DNA from: an uncultured Paracoccaceae bacterium
Lineage (GTDB): Bacteria; Pseudomonadota; Alphaproteobacteria; Rhodobacterales; Rhodobacteraceae
Assembly (NCBI GenBank): GCA_947500775.1
Contig: CANMTD010000004.1
Location: forward strand, 292,309 to 356,308
Length of the DNA: 64,000 nt
Direction: 5' to 3'
Made by a program: the position numbers and the translations under genes. A model generated the notes under the pieces. It saw only the letters and a program-made list of their open reading frames with translations, was not told where the DNA came from and ran no database searches. Below are positions 62,831-64,000 of the stretch, piece after piece (the first letter of the stretch is position 1; each line of letters starts with the position of its first letter).

Positions 62831-63552
62831 TCTGCGTCTCCCTCAACCGGAGCTTGCTCAGCAGCCGGAGCCTGTGCCGATTTCAGCGCGGCGGGCAGGA
62901 CCAGATTGTCGGGCGTCGGTTTCTTGACCGCGTCCTTGATCGTCACCCAACCGCCCTTGGAACCGGGAACGGCGCCTTTGACCATGATCAGGCCACGGTC
63001 GGCATCGGTTTTGACAACCTGCAGGTTCTGCGTGGTCACACGGGCAGCACCCATGTGGCCGGCCATCTTCTTGCCTTTGAACACGCGGCCCGGGTCCTGA
63101 CACTGACCGGTGGAACCGTGCGAACGGTGGCTGATCGACACACCGTGCGAGGCGCGCAGACCGCCAAAGTTGTGGCGTTTCATCGCACCGGCAAAACCTT
63201 TACCGACGGATGTGCCCGACACGTCAACGAACTGACCTTCGAAGTAGTGGTCAGCGGTGATTTCCTCACCGACGTTGATCAGGTTCTCAGGCGCCACGCG
63301 GAATTCCGCGATCTTGCGCTTGGGGGCCACGCTTGCCTTGGCGAAATGGCCGCGCATCGGGGCCGATGTGCGTTTCGCTTTGGCATTGCCTGCGCCCAGC
63401 TGAACGGCGGTATACCCGTCGGTCTCAGCTGTCCGCTGCGCGACAACCTGCAAATTGTCGAGTTGAAGAACGGTCACAGGAATCTGCTTGCCGTCTTCCA
63501 TGAACAGGCGGGTCATACCCACCTTTTTGGCGATCACTCCAGAGCGCATCAT
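62827..63552 (-). CDS. rplC: 50S ribosomal protein L3
   Basis: A 241-residue L3 ([60 protein letters not shown]). A C-terminal tail of about 25 residues, rich in Ala, Pro and Glu, extends the usual length. It is 11 bases after rpsJ. Confidence 0.98.
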   Translation of the reverse strand: MMRSGVIAKKVGMTRLFMEDGKQIPVTVLQLDNLQVVAQRTAETDGYTAVQLGAGNAKAKRTSAPMRGHFAKASVAPKRKIAEFRVAPENLINVGEEITADHYFEGQFVDVSGTSVGKGFAGAMKRHNFGGLRASHGVSISHRSHGSTGQCQDPGRVFKGKKMAGHMGAARVTTQNLQVVKTDADRGLIMVKGAVPGSKGGWVTIKDAVKKPTPDNLVLPAALKSAQAPAAEQAPVEGDAE

Positions 63553-63563
63553 CTGTGCTCTCC

Positions 63564-63872
63564 TTAAACTTTGATCTCGACGTCGACACCGGCGGCCAGG
63601 TCGAGCTTCATAAGCGCGTCCACGGTCTGGGGTGTCGGGTCGATGATGTCGAGAAGCCGCTTATGTGTACGGATTTCCCACTGATCACGGGATTTCTTGT
63701 CGACGTGGGGACCACGCAGAACCGTGAATTTCTCAATTTTATTCGGCAGCGGAATCGGGCCGCGCACTTGTGCGCCGGTCCGTTTGGCCGTGTTGACGAT
63801 CTCCTGCGTGCTGGCATCCAGTACGCGGTAGTCAAAGGCCTTCAGCCGAATGCGGATGTTTTGGCTTTGCAT
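63564..63872 (-). CDS. rpsJ: 30S ribosomal protein S10
   Basis: A 102-residue S10 ([60 protein letters not shown]). It also acts as NusE in antitermination. It follows tuf by 56 bases. Confidence 0.98.
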   Translation of the reverse strand: MQSQNIRIRLKAFDYRVLDASTQEIVNTAKRTGAQVRGPIPLPNKIEKFTVLRGPHVDKKSRDQWEIRTHKRLLDIIDPTPQTVDALMKLDLAAGVDVEIKV

Positions 63873-63928
63873 TTTCTTTGCCCTCAGGCTGAAGGGCGGA
63901 CCGTTGTGTGGCCCGCCCGGCCGGTTGA

Positions 63929-64000
63929 TTACTCGATGATTTTGGAGACGACGCCGGCACCAACGGTGCGGCCGCCTTCACGGATGGCGAAGCGCAGGCC
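63929..64000 (-). CDS. tuf: Elongation factor Tu, C-terminal end (partial)
   Basis: The window ends inside this gene. The last codons read [23 protein letters not shown] followed by TAA (plus-strand 63929-63931), which is the conserved end of EF-Tu. The tuf-rpsJ order is usual for this superoperon. Confidence 0.97.
   Translation of the reverse strand, partial: GLRFAIREGGRTVGAGVVSKIIE

Overview
The window looks like a chromosomal segment of an alphaproteobacterium of the Rhodobacterales (Roseobacter group). The evidence is the high G+C, the gene content (a general amino acid AapJQMP importer, taurine uptake with taurine-pyruvate aminotransferase, bioMNY, sitABCD, OpgC/G/H, a LuxR/LuxI pair) and a ribosomal-protein superoperon on the minus strand that is broken by extra genes. 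No rRNA genes, intact mobile elements or CRISPR arrays are visible. The assignment rests on recognised protein families, not on a database search.

Left part (1-16 kb). A small amphi-Trp domain gene is followed by a relic of an integrated element at a tRNA-Arg(CCT) gene. A 16-bp copy of the tRNA 3' end at 411-426 and the tRNA itself (1930-2006) bracket a broken RecG-like/AlbA-type ATP-binding gene and a repeat-rich non-coding stretch. Next come a LacI-family regulator, a three-gene envelope glycosylation cluster (GT2, lipid-A-disaccharide-synthase N-domain protein, ArnT-like GT39), a ThDP enzyme with a CaiB/BaiF CoA-transferase, a TPR protein, an opgC-opgG-opgH cluster for osmoregulated periplasmic glucans, an esterase and a rhodanese.

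Middle (16-44 kb). A likely metal-regulated sitABCD Mn/Fe importer runs almost without gaps into a nuclease gene, the biotin ECF transporter bioMNY and a nitroreductase. Convergent to these lie a non-canonical thiolase and a short acyl-activating enzyme. tauABC faces tpa across a region with TauR-like repeats. argB, a ferredoxin-like gene and sixA follow. Then on the minus strand come aapJQMP, ATP12, a HAD phosphatase, an RluA-type pseudouridine synthase, crcB, rarA, a Deg protease, and luxR-luxI.

Right part (44-64 kb). The alpha, spc and S10 operons and the end of tuf are in canonical order (reading right to left: tuf, rpsJ, rplC, rplD, rplW, rplB, rpsS, rplV, rpsC, rplP, rpmC, rpsQ, rplN, rplX, rplE, rpsN, rpsH, rplF, rplR, rpsE, rpmD, rplO, secY, adk, rpsM, rpsK, rpoA, rplQ). 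Three inserts break the series: a prephenate-dehydrogenase-like gene (rplW/rplB), a GNAT gene plus a TIGR02466 gene (rplP/rpmC), and a sulfotransferase gene plus a SidA-like gene (rpmD/rplO). Terminators and new promoter-like sequences at these breaks suggest that the superoperon has become several transcription units. Two copies of a compound palindromic repeat lie behind the inserted plus-strand genes.
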